A DNA stretch of 64,000 bases from SG8-30 sp963710135 (GCA_963710135.1 CAVPYY010000010.1:1-64000); one strand, 5' to 3'; positions 35,100 through 43,961 are shown, counted from the first letter of the stretch. The notes: a model not told the origin generated them from the sequence alone. Numbers and translations: made by a program.

Positions 35100-36701
35100 A
35101 TGCCCCGCTCCTCCTCCCCCGACGTCCTGATCATCGGCGCCGGACACAACGGCCTCACCTGCGCCTGTTACCTGGCCCGCGCCGGCCTGCGGGTGACGGT
35201 GCTGGAGCGCCGCCACGTCGTCGGCGGTGCCGCCGTCACCGAGGAGTTCCATCCGGGCTTTCGCAACTCGCTGGCGAGCTACACCGTCAGCCTGCTGAAC
35301 CCGGCGGTGATCCGCGACCTGCGCCTGGCCGAGCACGGCCTGCGGATCCTCGAACGGCCGATGCTGAATTTCGCGCCCCAGCCCGACGGCACTTACCTGT
35401 GCGTCGGCAATACCCTCGCGGAGACGCGCCAGTCCGTGGCCCGCTTCTCCACGACCGATGCGGAGCGCCTGCCGGCCTATGCCGCCATGCTCGAACGCGC
35501 CGCCAGCGTGCTGCGCGAGCTCGTGGATCGCACGCCGCCCAACGTCGGTGGCGGGCTCGCCGAACTGCCCAAGCTGCTCAGCCTGTCGCGGACCTGGCTC
35601 GCCATGGATCTGCCCGCGCAGCGCGACGTTTACGAGCTCATGACCAAGAGCGCCGGCGAACTGCTCGACGCCTGGTTCGAGTCGGACGCGCTCAAGGGCG
35701 TCTACGGCTTCGATTCCGTGGTGGGCAACTACGCGAGCCCCTACACCCCCGGCAGTGCGTACGTGCTGCTGCACCACGCGTTCGGCGAGGTCAACGGCCG
35801 CCGGGGCGTCTGGGGCCACGCCGTGGGCGGCATGGGCGCCATCACGCAGGCCATGGCGGCCGAGGCCACGCGCCTTGGCGTGGTGATCGAGCGTGAAGCC
35901 GAGGTCCGCCGGGTGCTGGTGGAACGCGGTCGCGCGGTCGGCGTCGCGCTGGATGACGGACGCCAGCTGCACGCGCGCGCCGTCGCGGCCTCGGTGAACC
36001 CGCGCCTGCTGTACCTCTCGCTCATCGACCCCGCCGATCTCGACGGCGACTTTCGCGAGCGCATCCGCCGCTGGCGCGTGGGATCGGCGAGCTTCCGGAT
36101 GAATGTCGCGCTGACCGAACTGCCGCGCTTCGCATGCCTGCCCGAGCCCGGCGCGCACCTGGGCGCGGGCATCCTGATCGCGCCGTCACTCGGCTATCTC
36201 GAGCAGGCCTACCTCGACGCTCGCAACGACGGCTGGTCACGCGAGCCGGTGATCGAGATGCTGATCCCCAGCACGCTGGACGACTCGCTCGCCCCGCCGG
36301 GCGCGCACGTGGCCAGCCTGTTCTGCCAGCACTTCGCGCCGACGCTTCCCGGCGGGCGCGACTGGAGCGAGCACGAGGATGCCGCCGCGGACCTGATCCT
36401 CGACACGATCAATCGCTACGCTCCCAACTTCCGCGCGAGCGTCATCGGGCGCTCGGCGCTCTCGCCGCAAGGACTGGAGCGCGTGCTCGGGCTGACGGGC
36501 GGCGACATCTTCCACGGCGCGCTCGGGCTGGACCAGCTGTTCATGGCCCGTCCCGTGCTCGGCCACGCCGACTATCGCGGTCCCTTGGAAGGGTTGTACA
36601 TGTGCGGGGCCGGCACGCACCCCGGCGGGGGCGTCAGCGGCTCGCCGGGACGCAATGCGGCGCGCGAGCTGCTGCGTGACCTGGGCAAGCGCCGCCGATG
36701 A
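35100..36701 (+). CDS. FAD-dependent oxidoreductase of the phytoene-desaturase/PYROXD2 family
   Basis: 533 residues. The dinucleotide fold is 'DVLIIGAGHNGLTCACYLAR', then 'VTVLERRHVVGGAAVTEEFH'. Family blocks include 'FDSVVGNYASPYTPGSAYVL', 'GVWGHAVGGMGAITQAMAAE' and the C-terminal FAD loop 'GLYMCGAGTHPGGGVSGSPG'. This is the PYROXD2 branch, not the carotenoid branch. No other carotenoid gene is nearby, so the substrate is unknown. The start is 24 bp after the repeat element, which probably holds or displaced its promoter. Cytosolic, no signal peptide. Confidence 0.88.
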   Translation: MPRSSSPDVLIIGAGHNGLTCACYLARAGLRVTVLERRHVVGGAAVTEEFHPGFRNSLASYTVSLLNPAVIRDLRLAEHGLRILERPMLNFAPQPDGTYLCVGNTLAETRQSVARFSTTDAERLPAYAAMLERAASVLRELVDRTPPNVGGGLAELPKLLSLSRTWLAMDLPAQRDVYELMTKSAGELLDAWFESDALKGVYGFDSVVGNYASPYTPGSAYVLLHHAFGEVNGRRGVWGHAVGGMGAITQAMAAEATRLGVVIEREAEVRRVLVERGRAVGVALDDGRQLHARAVAASVNPRLLYLSLIDPADLDGDFRERIRRWRVGSASFRMNVALTELPRFACLPEPGAHLGAGILIAPSLGYLEQAYLDARNDGWSREPVIEMLIPSTLDDSLAPPGAHVASLFCQHFAPTLPGGRDWSEHEDAAADLILDTINRYAPNFRASVIGRSALSPQGLERVLGLTGGDIFHGALGLDQLFMARPVLGHADYRGPLEGLYMCGAGTHPGGGVSGSPGRNAARELLRDLGKRRR

Positions 36702-36734
36702 GCCACCGTCGCAGCTTGGCGACAACGATCATGC

Positions 36735-36763
36735 TTTCGCCTACCGGCGCGTTAAGTTATAAT
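36735..36763 (+). promoter_or_regulatory. Candidate promoter of the Lpp-like lipoprotein gene
   Basis: A consensus TATAAT (36758-36763) has a weak -35 region (TTTCGC, 36735-36740) 17 bp upstream. It leaves a leader of about 90 nt before AAGGGGAAT and the ATG at 36862. Confidence 0.5.
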
Positions 36764-36861
36764 TCCGATGCTGACCGGTCACCGAATAGGAACCTCGGGG
36801 CCGGCATGTCCGCACTAGCGGGTTGTCACGTTCCATTTGGCTCCAAAAGGGGAATAATCCT

Positions 36862-37173
36862 ATGTCGAAGATTCTGAAGGTGGGCGTTGCCGCCGCTATC
36901 GTTGCGCTGGCTGCCGGTTGCACCGACCTCAAGCCGCTGCAGGCCGAAGTCGATTCGCTGAAGTCCCAGGTTGCCGCCATGAAGGGCGATACGGACGCCG
37001 CCAAGGCCGCTGCCGACGGCGCGAGCCGCACCGCTTCCTCGGCCGCGCAGACCGCGACGGCTGCCCAGAACACGGCCAACCAGGCTCTGTCGGCGGCGCA
37101 GGCCAGCCAGCAGTGCTGCGATGCGACCAACGAGAAGATCGATCGCATGTTCAAGAAGTCGATGTCGAAGTAA
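36862..37173 (+). CDS. Lpp/OprI-like alanine-zipper outer-membrane lipoprotein
   Basis: 103 residues. The signal sequence ends ALAAGC (lipidated Cys20). The mature part is one long helix with heptad Ala/Leu pattern, 'PLQAEVDSLKSQVAAMKGDT', then 'AAKAAADGASRTASSAAQTA', like the trimeric Braun lipoprotein zipper but longer. The end NEKIDRMFKKSMSK has a C-terminal Lys, the residue joined to peptidoglycan in Lpp. An unusual Cys-Cys pair (QQCCDATNEK) sits before it. Good ribosome-binding site (AAGGGGAA), strong terminator, and an L,D-transpeptidase gene directly opposite. Abundant expression is likely. Confidence 0.82.
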   Translation: MSKILKVGVAAAIVALAAGCTDLKPLQAEVDSLKSQVAAMKGDTDAAKAAADGASRTASSAAQTATAAQNTANQALSAAQASQQCCDATNEKIDRMFKKSMSK

Positions 37174-37210
37174 TCGACCGGCTTTCGGACCGGTCTTCGG
37201 GCCGGTCAAG

Positions 37211-37247
37211 AAACCCCGCGATGGGCAACCCTCGCGGGGTTTTTCTT
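37211..37247 (+). terminator. Intrinsic terminator of the Lpp-like gene
   Basis: Stem AAACCCCGCG (37211-37220) pairs with CGCGGGGTTT (37233-37242) over a 12-base loop, followed by TTCTTT. Confidence 0.88.
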
Positions 37248-37271
37248 TGGGCGGGCGGAGAGCGCGAGCGG

Positions 37272-37306
37272 TGACCAGTGATCGGTGATGAGTGATCGGT
37301 AATCAG
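37272..37306. repeat. Degenerate 7-bp tandem array (TGATCGG type)
   Basis: Five heptamers: tgaccag, tgatcgg, tgatgag, tgatcgg, taatcag. They lie between the Lpp terminator and the convergent L,D-transpeptidase gene, whose stop codon (37303-37305) is inside the last unit. Confidence 0.85.
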
Positions 37307-38253
37307 TAAGGGGCGGTCGCGGCGAAGGTCTGCGGATCCGCCGAGACCATGACCGGCACGCCGCGCGCCTCGGCGAACGCGCGCTGCACGCGGGTCCAGT
37401 CGACCGGAACCAGCCGGTCCCGGGTCGCCTCCACGACGAGCTTCGACAGGTCGGTCAGGGTCGGGGGAACGACGTTGTCCTCCTGCAGGGCGGGATGCAC
37501 CTCGACCCACAGCTGTCCGTCCTGCCAGCCGAGCTTGAACGGCTGGTTGACGATGTTGACCGCCTCGTTGAGCGGCACCAGGCCGAACAGCTCCTCGATG
37601 TCCTCCGGATAGAGCCGCATGCAGCCGTGCGTCACCTGCATGCCGACCCCGGCCGGCCGGTTGGTGCCGTGGATGAGGTAGGCACCGCCGGGAATGCCAA
37701 GTCGCATGGCGTACTGGCCGAGCGGGTTGTCCGGCCCGGGCGGAACACGCGCCGGCAGAATCTCGCCGCGGCGGGCGTGCTCCTCGCGCACCGACTGCGG
37801 CGGGTGCCAGGCCGGATCCTTGACCTTGGAGACGATGCGCGTGCTGCCGAGCGGCGTGTGCCAGTCCATCTTGCCGATGCTGACCGGGTAGCTGTACACC
37901 ACCGGCGAGTCGCCCGCGCGGGTCGCGGGGTAGTAGTAGAGCCGATGCTCCGGCAGGTTGATCACGACACCCGTGCGTTGCGCCATGGGCAGCACGCGCT
38001 GCTTGGGCAGGTACACCGTGGTGCCGGCGCCCGGCAGCCAGGGGTCCACGCCCGGGTTCGCATTCAGGATCTCTTCGTAGCCGAGGCCGTGGGTCCGCGC
38101 GAGGTCAATGAACGTGTCGCGGTGGCGCGCCTCGGTGTGTGTGGGCTCGCCGATGAGGTCGTTGCCGGCGGGCGGCAACGGAAAGCTCTCGGCCAGCGCC
38201 AGCCCGGCCGTCAGGCATCCCGCACACACGCCAGCGATCCAGCTCAGCCTCAC
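37303..38253 (-). CDS. Periplasmic L,D-transpeptidase (YkuD) with LysM-like N-domain
   Basis: 316 residues from GTG 38253, with GGAGAG upstream; the signal peptide is 'LSWIAGVCAGCLTAGLALAE'. Residues about 40-95 are LysM-like (TFIDLARTHGLGYEEILNAN, 'PGVDPWLPGAGTTVYLP'). The YkuD domain has 'VVINLPEHRLYYYP', 'YLIHGTNRPAGVG' and the catalytic 'THGCMRLYPEDIEELF' (H..T, S/T-HGC-R). ErfK/YbiS/YcfS enzymes attach Braun lipoprotein to meso-DAP, and close YcbB-type relatives make 3-3 crosslinks. The neighbouring Lpp-like gene favours the first role, by inference. Confidence 0.9.
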   Translation of the reverse strand: MRLSWIAGVCAGCLTAGLALAESFPLPPAGNDLIGEPTHTEARHRDTFIDLARTHGLGYEEILNANPGVDPWLPGAGTTVYLPKQRVLPMAQRTGVVINLPEHRLYYYPATRAGDSPVVYSYPVSIGKMDWHTPLGSTRIVSKVKDPAWHPPQSVREEHARRGEILPARVPPGPDNPLGQYAMRLGIPGGAYLIHGTNRPAGVGMQVTHGCMRLYPEDIEELFGLVPLNEAVNIVNQPFKLGWQDGQLWVEVHPALQEDNVVPPTLTDLSKLVVEATRDRLVPVDWTRVQRAFAEARGVPVMVSADPQTFAATAPY

Positions 38254-38311
38254 TCGACTCTCCCGGTCCGGACACACCAACGATTGACCGCCGGCTCCCT
38301 GCCGGGTTCCC

Positions 38312-39283
38312 TCAGAAGCGCACCAGCGCCGAACCCCAGGTGAAGCCACCGCCAAAGGTCTCCATCAACAGCAGCTGGCCACGCCGGATGCGCCCATCAC
38401 GCACCGCCGTATCCAGCGCCAGCGGAATCGAGGCCGCCGAGGTGTTGCCATGCTCCTGCACGGTGACGATGACCTTGTCCATCGACAGCCCGAGCTTGTC
38501 GGCCGCCGACTGGATGATGCGCAAGTTGGCCTGGTGCGGGACCAGCCAGTCGATGTCGCTGCGCTCGATGCCGTTCTTCGCCAGCGTTTCGTCGACCAGC
38601 CGTGACAGCGTCCGCACCGCAACCTTGAAGACGTCGTTGCCGCGCATGGTGATGCCCTCCGGGGCGCCGGCACGCAGCTTGTCGAATCCCGACGACACGC
38701 CATACGGAAAGTACAGCAGGTCCTTGTAGCGGCCGTCCGAGTGCAGGTGGGTCGCGATCACACCGGGTTCCGGTGACGGCGTCAGCACCACCGCGCCGGC
38801 ACCATCGCCGAACAGCACGCAGGTGCCGCGATCGGTCCAGTCGACGATGCGGCTCAGGCACTCCACCCCGACCACCAGCGCGCACTTGGCCTCGCCGAGC
38901 CGCACATACTTGTCGGCCACGGACAGCGCGTAGATGAAGCCGCTGCAGGCGGTCTCCAGCGCGAAGGCCGGGCAACCGTGAATGCCGAGCCGCTCCTGCA
39001 GCAGGGTGCCGGTGTTGGGAAAGACGAGATCGGGCGTGGTGGTGCCGACGACGAGGAAGTCGACGTCGGCGGGCGTGAGTCCGGCGCTGCGCAGCGCCCG
39101 CCGGGCGGCGTGCTCCGCGAGGACCGAGCTGGTTTCGTCATCGGCTGCGATGTGCCGCCGCTCGATACCCGTGCGACTGCGGATCCACTCGTCCGAGGTC
39201 TCGACCATCTTCTCGAGATCGGCGTTGGTCAACACCTTCTCGGGCAGATAGCTGCCAGTACCGGCGATGCGTGAGTAGTTCAT
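38312..39283 (-). CDS. fabH: Beta-ketoacyl-ACP synthase III
   Basis: 323 residues. Catalytic triad Cys113 (ALETACSGFIYAL), His250 (WLVPHQANLRI) and Asn280 (EHGNTSAASIPLAL). 'TSDEWIRSRTGIERRHIA' is the CoA-binding start. It condenses acetyl-CoA with malonyl-ACP to begin fatty acid synthesis. Its usual neighbours plsX (upstream) and fabD-fabG-acpP (downstream) are not here: it sits 158 bp after rpmF and is followed by the transpeptidase. A hairpin, CGTGAC-7nt-GTCACG, lies in the rpmF-fabH gap near 39360-39378. Confidence 0.95.
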   Translation of the reverse strand: MNYSRIAGTGSYLPEKVLTNADLEKMVETSDEWIRSRTGIERRHIAADDETSSVLAEHAARRALRSAGLTPADVDFLVVGTTTPDLVFPNTGTLLQERLGIHGCPAFALETACSGFIYALSVADKYVRLGEAKCALVVGVECLSRIVDWTDRGTCVLFGDGAGAVVLTPSPEPGVIATHLHSDGRYKDLLYFPYGVSSGFDKLRAGAPEGITMRGNDVFKVAVRTLSRLVDETLAKNGIERSDIDWLVPHQANLRIIQSAADKLGLSMDKVIVTVQEHGNTSAASIPLALDTAVRDGRIRRGQLLLMETFGGGFTWGSALVRF

Positions 39284-39441
39284 GACGCCAGCCCTCCTGC
39301 GACCTGCGCGAGCGCGGCGCCGCCTAGGTGGCCTGCAACGAAAACGGCCGGCGCCACGGCGTGACGATACACGTCACGGCGCGTGCCGGCACGCCGCAGC
39401 CGACCGTTCGGGCCCGCCCGCCGCGCGGACGGCGCACCCGG

Positions 39442-39633
39442 TCAGTCCTGCGCCTCGTCGCTCGGGGTCTGGATGACCTTCTTGCCACGGTAGTAGCCGT
39501 CGCGGCTGACGCGGTGGCGCGCATGCGTCTCGCCGGTGGTCGGGTCCTTGGACAAGGCCGGCGCGCTGAGCGCGGCGTGGGCGCGCTGCATGCCGCGCTT
39601 GGAAGGTGTCTTGCGGCTTTTCTGAACGGGCAT
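39442..39633 (-). CDS. rpmF: 50S ribosomal protein L32
   Basis: 63 residues: 'PVQKSRKTPSKRGMQRAHAA' is the signature start, 'ETHARHRVSRDGYYRGKKVI' the end. Cysteine-free type. 15 bp after yceD, as in nearly all proteobacteria. Confidence 0.97.
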   Translation of the reverse strand: MPVQKSRKTPSKRGMQRAHAALSAPALSKDPTTGETHARHRVSRDGYYRGKKVIQTPSDEAQD

Positions 39634-39648
39634 TTCGATATCTCCGGT

Positions 39649-40173
39649 CTAGTTCTTTATCAAGTCGCGCAACGCCTCGAAAGGCCGCTGCGTGTCGGGT
39701 TTGTCCTGCTCATCGTCGCGGGGCTCGCCCTCGTAGGCGCCCGATCGCGCGCAGGCGCTGTCTTCGGGGTGCCGCGCCACGATCGGCAGCGACAACAGCA
39801 ATTCATCCTCCACCAGTTCCTGCAGGTCGATCACGCCTTCCGGCGCGGTCACCGCCTCGTACTGGTCCGGCACGGCGCCAGAACGCTCGTCGTTCTCCAC
39901 GAACACGACCCGCGTGCGGGCCGACACCGGCTCGCCGTACGGCTCGAGACAACGCTGACACCGCAGTGGCACCACCGCGGACAGCTCGATCTCGCCACCC
40001 GGCAGATTCGTCTCCACCTGGAAGAAGCGTATCCGTGCTACGACCTCGCCCGCGTCGCCCGCCAGCATCTCGGCCAGCCGCGGCAACGACTTCAGTGGAT
40101 AACGCCGCTCGATTCGCGCCTCGTTGGCGGCGAGCGTCCTGGGCTCCACTCGGTCCGTCGTGGGTCGCGGCAT
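39649..40173 (-). CDS. yceD: YceD/DUF177 family, 23S rRNA accumulation protein
   Basis: 174 residues. 'EVVARIRFFQVETNLPGGEI' then 'ELSAVVPLRCQRCLEPYGEP' holds the CxxC motif, 'GVIDLQELVEDELLLSLPIV' follows, and the C-terminus 'RPFEALRDLIKN' is typical. YceD is needed for normal 23S rRNA levels in E. coli and plants, and its gene is almost always fused in operon with rpmF, as here. Confidence 0.9.
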   Translation of the reverse strand: MPRPTTDRVEPRTLAANEARIERRYPLKSLPRLAEMLAGDAGEVVARIRFFQVETNLPGGEIELSAVVPLRCQRCLEPYGEPVSARTRVVFVENDERSGAVPDQYEAVTAPEGVIDLQELVEDELLLSLPIVARHPEDSACARSGAYEGEPRDDEQDKPDTQRPFEALRDLIKN

Positions 40174-40254
40174 GGGCGCGGTATCATAGGGGCGCGGCCG
40201 GCCGCTGTCAAAAGCCCGGATCGCGCAAATCCTTGTTTTTCAAGTCTCATCCGC

Positions 40255-40845
40255 ATGTCACCCGACCTGGTCCTGGCTTCCACCTCGCGCTACCGGGCGG
40301 ACCTGCTGGGCCGCCTGGGTGTGCCGTTCGCCACGGCGGCCCCGGACGTCGACGAGACCGCCCGCGCCGGCGAGCCGCCCGGCGGTCTCGCCACCCGCCT
40401 CGCCCGCCTCAAGGCCGAGACGGTCGCGCAGCGGTTTCCCGGCTCCAGGATCATCGGTTCGGACCAGGTTGCCGTGCTCGACGGCCGGGCGATCGGCAAG
40501 CCCCTGACCGTTGAGCGCTGCATCGAGCAATTGCTGGCCGCCAGCGGCCGGAGCGTGACGTTCCTGACCGCGGTCTGCCTGCTCGATGGCGCCACCGGCC
40601 GCGCGTTCGAGCATACCGACACGACCCGCGTCGTGTTCCGCCCGCTCGGCCGCGCGGAAGTCACCCGCTATGTCGACATCGAGCGACCGCTCGACTGCGC
40701 CGGCGGCTTCAAGTGCGAGGGGCTCGGGATCGCGCTGTTCGAGCGGATCGAAAGCACCGACCCGACGGCACTGATCGGTCTGCCGCTCATCTGGCTGGCC
40801 GGCGCGTTGCGACAGTCGGGGCTGGATCCTCTGACGCGTCCGTGA
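40255..40845 (+). CDS. Maf-like nucleoside triphosphate pyrophosphatase (YceF branch)
   Basis: 196 residues. Begins 'PDLVLASTSRYRADLLGRLG', with 'FATAAPDVDETARAGEPPGG', the catalytic 'RIIGSDQVAVLDGRAIGKP', and 'YVDIERPLDCAGGFKCEGLG'. Maf proteins hydrolyse modified or canonical NTPs; the YceF branch prefers m7GTP. The 'ERPLDCAGGFKCEG' block (not 'GAY.iqG') points to YceF. It is divergent from yceD-rpmF, the same neighbourhood as E. coli yceF-yceD-rpmF. Confidence 0.9.
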   Translation: MSPDLVLASTSRYRADLLGRLGVPFATAAPDVDETARAGEPPGGLATRLARLKAETVAQRFPGSRIIGSDQVAVLDGRAIGKPLTVERCIEQLLAASGRSVTFLTAVCLLDGATGRAFEHTDTTRVVFRPLGRAEVTRYVDIERPLDCAGGFKCEGLGIALFERIESTDPTALIGLPLIWLAGALRQSGLDPLTRP

Positions 40846-40957
40846 CTCGCCCAGCGCGGGGGAGTCGGCAATTCCCAGCGGTGATGGACTGACCTCAGCC
40901 CCATGCGGTAGCTTTCGCTCTGGCGCTGGGCACAGGGACGTTGGCGCGTTACCAAGC

Positions 40958-42982
40958 ATGCTTCGACTCGCTACCAGCCTCCTGCTGCTCTGGGCGGCGA
41001 GTTCCCTGGCGGACTCGCCGCCAAGAATTCCCGTGAGCGCGCTGTTCTCGAATCCATCACTGATGGAGCCGCGCCTCTCGCCTGATGGTCGGACCCTGGC
41101 CCTGCTGCGGTCGCAGGGCGACCTGCAGCTGTTGATGGCGCTGCCGCTGGGTGGCGGTCAACCGGTGCCGCTGGCCAGGTTCGACGACCCGCAGATGCGC
41201 ATCTCGTGGGTCGCGTGGGCCAACAACGAACGGCTGTTGGTGAGCGGCGAGACTCGCAACCGCGCCGCCGTCGGCGTGCGCGCCCGTGCAACCCGGCTGT
41301 TCGGCATCGATCGCGACGGCGGGAACCGGAGCTGGCTCGGCAGGAAATGGCCCGAGTACGGTCCGCTGAAGCTGCAGGCGACTTTCCAGGACCGCGTCAT
41401 TCACTGGTTGCCCGCCGACGCTGACAACGTGCTGGTTGAGTACTGGCCGCCCTATGACGAAACGCCCGGCGTGATGCGCATGGACGTGAACTCTGGCCGA
41501 CTGGTCCCGGTCCAGCCCAGGTCTGGCGACATTCGCTCCTGGCATGCGGACCGCGCCGGTGTGGTCCGCGCGGGAGAAGGCTACGCAGGCGGCCTCTATC
41601 AGCTATGGGCCAGGCGCGACGGCCGCTCCGATTTCGCCAAAGTGCTCGAGTATGAGGTTTTCGCCGACGACGGCCCGGTCTTCGCAGACTTCCACGATGA
41701 TCCCGGCAAGATCCATGTGCTGCGCGTGCAGGACGGCCGCCGCGCATTGTTCGAATACGATATTGATTCCCGGCAGCTGGGCGCGCTTGCCTTCGCGCAT
41801 CCGGAAGTCGATGTCGACGCCGTCGCGTGGAGTCCGGGGCGGGACCCCAGGCCGGTCGGCGTGCGCTACATCGTCGATTTCCCCGAGATCGGATTTTTCG
41901 CCGATACCGACAGAGCGGAGCATCAATGGCTTCGCGAGCGGATCGGACGCGAGATCGGCGGCTCGTTCGCCCTGGATGTGGTCAGCGCCTCCGATGACGG
42001 CGTGCAGCAGGTGATCGAGGCGGCCTCCGACATCCAGCCCCCGGTCTACTACTTCTACGACCGAACGACGAAACGGCTGCAGCAGCTCTTCTCGACCCGG
42101 CCCGAGCTTGATACTCGCCAGCTCGCCCGGACCCTGCGCGTGACCTACACGGCGCGGGACGGCATGAAGATCCCGGCTTACCTGACGCGTCCCGTCGGTG
42201 CGATGGCAGGACCGCTCCCGATGGTTGCATTGATCCACGGCGGCCCATGGTCGAGGGACTGGATCAAGTGGGACCCGGAGGTGCAGCTGCTGGCCAATCG
42301 TGGCTTCGCAGTCCTGCAGATGAATTTCCGGGGTTCCACTGGCCTCGGCGCCGAACACCTCCGTGCCGGTTACCGCGAATGGGGCCAGAAGATACAGGAC
42401 GACATCAGCGACGGCGTGCGTTGGGCCATCGCCGAAGGCATCGCGGACCCCGAGCGGATCGCCATCGCAGGCTCGAGCTTCGGCGGCTACGCCGCGCTGG
42501 TCGGGCTGGTGAAGACACCGGAGCTATACCGTGCGGGCGTGGCTTATGCGCCGGTGACCGATATCGAACTGCTCCTCACTGACGACAAGTGGTACGACTG
42601 GGGTCATGACTGGCATGAGCAGATGATCGGAGGCGGTGCAGACGACCGGGAACGCCTTCGCGCGAGCTCCCCGCTGCGGCGAGTCGGGGAGATCCGCGCG
42701 CCGGTACTGCTGGGCCATGGAACCGATGACCAGAGAATTCACGTGCGGCAATCGCAGAGAATGACTGCAGCGCTGCGCAGTGCCGGGAAGGAGGTCGAGT
42801 ATCTCGAGTTCCCGGATGAAGTCCATGGACTGCTGCTGGAGAAGTCCCGCGTGCAGTGGTTCGAGCGAGTCAGCGAATTCCTGGAACGAGTCCTCGCGCC
42901 AGCACCTGCCGGCACCGGCGCAACGACTGGCTCACCGGCCGACGGGGCCAGCGGATCCTCCGGGGCCGCTCAGCCGGACTGA
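40958..42982 (+). CDS. Secreted S9-family prolyl oligopeptidase-like peptidase
   Basis: 674 residues. The signal peptide 'LATSLLLLWAASSLADSPP' leads to the periplasm. The N-terminal half is a beta-propeller. The C-terminal alpha/beta-hydrolase starts with 'PLPMVALIHGGPWSRDWIKW'. The triad is Ser507 in GSSFGGYAALVG, Asp in 'LLGHGTDDQRIHVRQSQRM' and His in 'EFPDEVHGLLLEKSR'. 'FRGSTGLGAEHLRAGYREWG' is the S9C-type block. It probably degrades short peptides. It ends with a low-complexity Ala/Gly/Ser tail and overlaps the convergent rluC end by 13 bp. Confidence 0.9.
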   Translation: MLRLATSLLLLWAASSLADSPPRIPVSALFSNPSLMEPRLSPDGRTLALLRSQGDLQLLMALPLGGGQPVPLARFDDPQMRISWVAWANNERLLVSGETRNRAAVGVRARATRLFGIDRDGGNRSWLGRKWPEYGPLKLQATFQDRVIHWLPADADNVLVEYWPPYDETPGVMRMDVNSGRLVPVQPRSGDIRSWHADRAGVVRAGEGYAGGLYQLWARRDGRSDFAKVLEYEVFADDGPVFADFHDDPGKIHVLRVQDGRRALFEYDIDSRQLGALAFAHPEVDVDAVAWSPGRDPRPVGVRYIVDFPEIGFFADTDRAEHQWLRERIGREIGGSFALDVVSASDDGVQQVIEAASDIQPPVYYFYDRTTKRLQQLFSTRPELDTRQLARTLRVTYTARDGMKIPAYLTRPVGAMAGPLPMVALIHGGPWSRDWIKWDPEVQLLANRGFAVLQMNFRGSTGLGAEHLRAGYREWGQKIQDDISDGVRWAIAEGIADPERIAIAGSSFGGYAALVGLVKTPELYRAGVAYAPVTDIELLLTDDKWYDWGHDWHEQMIGGGADDRERLRASSPLRRVGEIRAPVLLGHGTDDQRIHVRQSQRMTAALRSAGKEVEYLEFPDEVHGLLLEKSRVQWFERVSEFLERVLAPAPAGTGATTGSPADGASGSSGAAQPD

Positions 42983-43944
42983 CCGACGGCGCCTCCCTTC
43001 AACCGCTCCACCACCGCCCGCAGCTCCGCCGGCAGCGGCGCGCTCAGCCGGCACTTCACGCCGGTATCCGGCCAGGTGAACGCCAGCGAGCGGGCGTGCA
43101 GGAACATGCGGTGCAGGCCGAGCGCCTGCATCTCGGCGTTGAAGTCCTTGTCACCGTATTTCTCGTCGCCGGCGACCGGATGGCCGGCGTAGGCGGCGTG
43201 CACCCGGATCTGGTGGGTGCGCCCCGTGTGGATCTCGACGTCCATCAGCGTAGCGCGGCGCCCGAAGCTGTCGAGCGGCGTGAAGGTGCTCGCCGCGTCC
43301 TTGCCCTCCACGTGCACCTTGACCACGCGCTCACCGCCCTGGCGGAGGTTGGTCTTGAGTGGCGCGTCGATGCGTTTCTTGCCAAGCCCCCATTTGCCCC
43401 GCACCAGGGCCTGGTAGACCTTGCTCACTTCGCCGTCGCGCAGCAGCCCGTGCAGCAGGCGCAGCGAGCCGCGATCCTTGGCAATGACCAGCACGCCGCT
43501 GGTGTCGCGATCGAGCCGATGGGCGAGTTCGAGCTCGGCCTCGGGCCGCTCGGCGCGCAGCGCCTCGATGGCGCCGAAGGCCAGTCCCGAGCCGCCGTGC
43601 ACGGCGAGGCCGGACGGCTTGTCGAGCACCACGATCCGCGGGTCCTCGTGGATCACCGCCGCGCGCACCTCGGCGAGCAGGGCATCCGGCACCCGGCGGG
43701 GTCCCTCCCCGGCCGCCACGCGCACCGGCGGCAGCCTGACCTCGTCGCCCTCGGCCAGCCGCTGCTCCGGCCGGGCCCGCTTGCCATTGATGCGCACCTC
43801 GCCGCGGCGCAGCAATCGGTACACATGGCTGCGCGGCACGCCCTTCAACTCCCGCAGCAGGAAGTTGTCGATCCGCTGGCCGGCTTCCCCGCCGCTGACC
43901 GACACGTGTCTGACGGACGGAGCACTTTCTCTGCCCTGGACCAT
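42970..43944 (-). CDS. rluC: 23S rRNA pseudouridine(955/2504/2580) synthase RluC
   Basis: 324 residues. The S4 RNA-binding domain ('AGQRIDNFLLRELKGVPRSH', 'RGEVRINGKRARPEQRL') is followed by the RluA-type catalytic domain with Asp145 in 'ELAHRLDRDTSGVLVIAK' and 'EIHTGRTHQIRVHAAYAGHP' then 'GDEKYGD'. It isomerises three uridines in 23S rRNA domain V and nearby. Divergent from rne, as in E. coli. Confidence 0.93.
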   Translation of the reverse strand: MVQGRESAPSVRHVSVSGGEAGQRIDNFLLRELKGVPRSHVYRLLRRGEVRINGKRARPEQRLAEGDEVRLPPVRVAAGEGPRRVPDALLAEVRAAVIHEDPRIVVLDKPSGLAVHGGSGLAFGAIEALRAERPEAELELAHRLDRDTSGVLVIAKDRGSLRLLHGLLRDGEVSKVYQALVRGKWGLGKKRIDAPLKTNLRQGGERVVKVHVEGKDAASTFTPLDSFGRRATLMDVEIHTGRTHQIRVHAAYAGHPVAGDEKYGDKDFNAEMQALGLHRMFLHARSLAFTWPDTGVKCRLSAPLPAELRAVVERLKGGAVGQSG

Positions 43945-43961
43945 CTAGTTTTCCTAAGGTA

